NCBI GenBank assembly: GCA_964035795.1 | Contig: OZ038322.1 | Location: 19,074,674-19,138,673, forward strand | Direction of reading: 5' to 3' | Source: Pterobdella sp. o SKG-2022 | Taxonomy: Eukaryota; Annelida; Clitellata; Hirudinida; Piscicolidae | DNA length: 64,000 bases | Shown here: piece by piece, positions 60,890-64,000 of the stretch | Layout of the letters: each line of letters opens with the position of its first letter | Position numbering within the stretch: position 1 is the first letter of the stretch | Notes under the pieces: model-generated | What the model saw: the letters and a program-made list of their open reading frames with translations, nothing else | Told to the model about the DNA's origin: nothing | Databases searched by the model: none | Translations under genes and position numbers: made by a program

Positions 60890-63715
60890 AGCTATAATAG
60901 TAATGATAATAATAATAGTAATAATAGAAGAACAAAATAAAAGTAAAATATTAAATGAATAGAAATAAATAAGATGAAATAAAGATAAAATAGCTTATAT
61001 CTGTGGGTTCTTGTGTGGCTGATCAGACCGATTCGCGCCAGAAAACCTCTTCCGCATGTTTGGCACCAATGTGTGGGAAGTCTCTCTGGTGCAACTTCTC
61101 CAGCTTTGCGTCTTACGCGTTTTAATTTTGCAGCGTTTAGATGGTTTTCTTCTGAGAGGAATGCACCATTACTGATCAATCTACGCCAAGCGGACCTGTT
61201 AGAGGCAGCTTTTTCCCACGCAGTGACGTCTATATTGAAGTTCTTTAGATTTGACTTAAATTAATCTTTATAACGTTTGTGAGGGGCTCCAATTTTTCTT
61301 TGACCATTTTTGAGCTGATCGTAAAAGAGTTGTTCAGGAATTCTAGAGTCCGCCATACGAGATACATGACCAGCCCATCGTATCTGTGCCTCACGCATCA
61401 TCGTAATAACACTGGGAAGGTTTGCCCTCTCTAATACTTCAGTGTCTGAGACAAAGTCATTCCAGCGTATATTAAGAATTCTGCGAAGACACCGAGTATG
61501 GAATTGCTGGAGTTGTTTCTCGTGGCGTCTGTATACTGTCCATGCTTCACAGCCATATAGTAGTGTGGTCAATACTACGGCTTTATAGACTAACTCTCGT
61601 GGACTGTGATATCCCTCTTCTCTCCCACACCTTTTTCTTCAATCTTCCAAAAGCAGAGCTGGCTTTGGCAATTCGGTTTTTGATCTCATCATCAATGTTT
61701 ATACGACGAGAAAGTGTATTGCCTAGATAAGTGAAGTTGTCAACTGCCTGTAACCTTTGTTCTTTCACTAAAATGTGTGGTTTGTGGTAAGGTTTTTCTG
61801 AGACAGGTTGAAACATCACTTCCGTTTTTTGGGCGTTGATGATCAAACCGAAGTCGTCACAAGCGAATGAGAATTGATCTACTTCCCGGTGCATCTCTTG
61901 CTCAGTCGAAGCGTTGAGCGCACAATCACCAGCGAACAAAAGATCTCTTATTTTAGTCTCGTTCACTTTTGAGAGAGCCTGAAGACGTCTGAGGTTGAAA
62001 AGATTCCCATCGTACCAATATCTAATTGGAATGTCAGTTGAACTGTCTTTTAAGCTTCCATTAGCATTGCTGCAAACATCATGCTGAACAGTGTTGGGGC
62101 TAAGATGTAGCCCTGCTTGACTCCGTTGGTCACCTGAAAGGGTTCTGAGCTTCCACCATCGTTGAGCACTCTAGCTACCATGCCATCATGAAAAAAACGG
62201 ACCATTTTTACAAATTTTTCTGGACAAGCAAATTTTGCTAGAATTTTCCATAAACCTTCTCTGCTTACTGAGTTGAAAGCTTTGTTCAGGTCAACAAAAG
62301 TGATATAGAGGTCTTGGCGTTGCTCCATACTTTTCTCCTGAAATTGGCGTGCTTCAAAGATCATGTCAATGGTTCCTCTGCCAGTTCGGAATCCACATTG
62401 ACTCTTAGGTAAGTGATCTTGCTCTAGGTGCTTCAGTAGGCGGTTCAAGAAAACACGAGCCAAGATCTTTCCCGCAATTGAGAGAAGAGAGATGCCTCTA
62501 TGATTGTCGCATGTACGTTTGTTTCCTTTTCTTTTATAAATGTGTACAATGGTAGCGTCTTTAAATGCTTGTGGGAGCGTTTCTTTTTCCCAATTTGAAT
62601 GAAAAAAATCAGTGAGTCTTTTGGTAAGCAAAATACCACCTGATTTGAATATTTCTGCCGGTATAGCATCAGGACCTGGGGCTTTACCTGTTGACATATG
62701 CTTAATGGCTCTGGCGACTTCATCAACAGATGGAAGTGCATCAAGATCTATGTTTATTTCCACTTGGAGAAGGCGTTGAATCGCTTCGTCGTTGATCTTT
62801 GACGGTCGATTAAGAATGCCATTGAAATGTTCGGCCCATCTTTCTAAGATTCCTTTCTTATCAGTGATCAGCTTTGAACCATCAGCACTCAGTATAGGTG
62901 TATTTTTTGATGATTGTGGTCCATAGAGGCACTTGAGAGCATCATAAAAACACCTCATGTCATGGCTGTCAGCATAACCTTGTATTTTTTCGGCTTTTTG
63001 GCTGAGCCATGTGTTTTGCAGATTTCTAAGCTTTTTTTGGACCTTGCTGCGCATATTGGCAAAGACATTTTTCTTTGATTTTGATTTCGGGTCATTCTGA
63101 TGAGCGCTGAATAACTGGCGTTTCTTTTTCAACATGGTTTGAATAGCAATATCATTTTCATCAAACCAATCTTGATGTTTCCTGGAGGTTAAGCCAAGGA
63201 CTTGTAATGCGGAAGAATAAATCGTTTCTTTCATAAACTCCCAGTCGTTGCTTTCAACCCTTGAGAGTTCGTGTTCAAGATTGATCGCAAATTCCTGTTG
63301 AACCTTGGGGATTTTCAACTTTGTGACATCAAGCCGCTTTAAAGCTTTTTGTCGTTGAGGTCTTTTCATAGGAATAACTTGCAACTTGGTTTTGGAAATT
63401 ATAAGCCGATGATCTGTCCAACATTCCGCTCCACACATAGATTTGGTTACTTTTACATCTTGTCGGTCTTTGGGTCTAACAATGATGAAGTCAATGAGAT
63501 GCCAATGCCTAGAGCGAGGGTGCATCCAGGAAGTCTTGTTGCGGGTTGGAAGGCGAAACAGAGTGTTTGTTATGATAAGTCCAAATGATGTACATGATTT
63601 AAGCAGACGTAAACCATTACTATTACACTTGCCAATTCCATGATTACCTAAGACTCCGGACTTCGCTGCTGTTCTAGATTCATCAAGAACGACCATATGG
63701 CCTGAGCCGCCTGTG
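60890..63715 (-). mobile_element. RTE-type LINE with C-terminal zinc finger, inactivated and 5' truncated
   Basis: The minus-strand frame 63696-62050 holds the endonuclease C-terminal half (GIGKCNSNGLRLL, LPTRNKTSWMHPRSRHWHLI, CWTDHRLI) and reverse transcriptase (TGKAPGPDAIPAEIFK, QCGFRTGRGTIDMIF, VDLNKAFNSV, NGVKQGYILAPTLF). A frameshift near 62055 leads to LLFAGDCAL: the first Asp of the catalytic pair is Gly (GGT, 61928-61930). A second shift near 61580 precedes LLYGCEAWTV and RWAGHVSRM, and a TAA follows HKRYKD at 61261. It ends in a C2H2 finger (CQTCGRGFLARIGLISHTR, then TH) and an AAT-type microsatellite (60890-60950), as RTE tails do. The N-terminal endonuclease half is missing. This family is often annotated as craniofacial development protein 2-like. 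Confidence 0.88.
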
Positions 63716-64000
63716 TGTAGGTTTGCAACTACAGCTTACAGTGATTCCACACCTGCTGCTTCGTCACTCTCCTAACGCCACAGGGCTTGGTAAATTAAAT
63801 GGTCTTTGTTGCCATGACCTGCGCTGTAATGAGATTTAAGTGAAGAAGGTTTACGCATCACCGACCTCACTCTATCGTCTAGACAAGCTTGAGCCAGCGG
63901 CAAAACTGGATCAAGACAGCTGGAAGCTAGTCTGGATGCAGAAGCTGCCGGAGAGACGACCTAATGCATTATCTAACCGCCTAAGGGGCTCCACTCCTGA
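63716..64000. other. GC-richer block, possible start of another element
   Basis: Clearly less AT-rich than the window, with no open frame on either strand matching the missing endonuclease N-terminus. It may be the 5' UTR of a LINE copy in the opposite (plus) orientation entering from the right, or flanking unique DNA. I cannot decide. Confidence 0.3.

Noticed and set aside
1..64000. CRISPR arrays, bacterial operons, rRNA genes, phage-like modules
   Set aside because: None seen. All supported genes are intron-containing animal genes.

Overview
This is an AT-rich, intron-rich nuclear segment from an invertebrate animal. The evidence is GT-AG introns with consistent phases, animal gene families (ABHD2, BDP1, SLC22, matrixin, CAP, antistasin-like inhibitors, a CARD protein), TATA boxes, non-LTR retrotransposons and tRNA-like SINE heads. 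The phylum cannot be fixed from the sequence alone. Exons below were assembled by hand by matching reading frame, splice sites and phase. A 200-N block (9862-10061) marks a scaffold gap.

Layout. (1) 108-4545, minus: a seven-exon gene running off the left edge, encoding an N-terminal CARD, a coiled coil and a kinase-fold domain whose HRD and DFG motifs have lost their acidic residues. This is the most unusual gene here. (2) 5586-15011, plus: three tandem small secreted cysteine-rich (antistasin-like) genes sharing exon structure. A decayed LINE and the gap lie between the first and second, and the second has a premature stop. (3) 15804-28344: a cluster of low-complexity Asn/Ser/Lys-rich genes. 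It holds one or two unidentified minus-strand genes, a plus-strand 774-aa KEN-box protein head-to-head with one of them, and BDP1 (TFIIIB subunit) on the minus strand, complete in 12 exons. (4) 30622-31945, plus: a divergent CAP-domain gene. (5) 35290-39657, minus: an SLC22-like transporter with an in-frame stop. (6) 40802-41997, minus: a small matrixin metalloproteinase with two frame breaks. (7) 43708-48232, plus: ABHD2, complete in nine exons. (8) 49650-49905, minus: last exon of a tail-anchored protein with PP1-docking motifs. (9) 55.5-56.4 kb, minus: a short Ser/Lys-rich gene with an in-frame TGA. (10) 59771-60218, minus: a 79-aa single-pass membrane protein. (11) 60.9-63.7 kb, minus: an inactivated RTE-type LINE with a C-terminal zinc finger.

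Between the genes lie short non-autonomous repeats: hairpin MITE-like elements, a fold-back element flanked by a 14-bp direct repeat, tRNA-derived SINE heads and a roughly 110-bp dispersed repeat. No operon logic applies. The only evident functional grouping is the antistasin-like array. Four loci (the second inhibitor, SLC22, matrixin and the 56-kb gene) carry a stop or frame break in otherwise coherent exons. These are either real pseudogenes or residual assembly errors.
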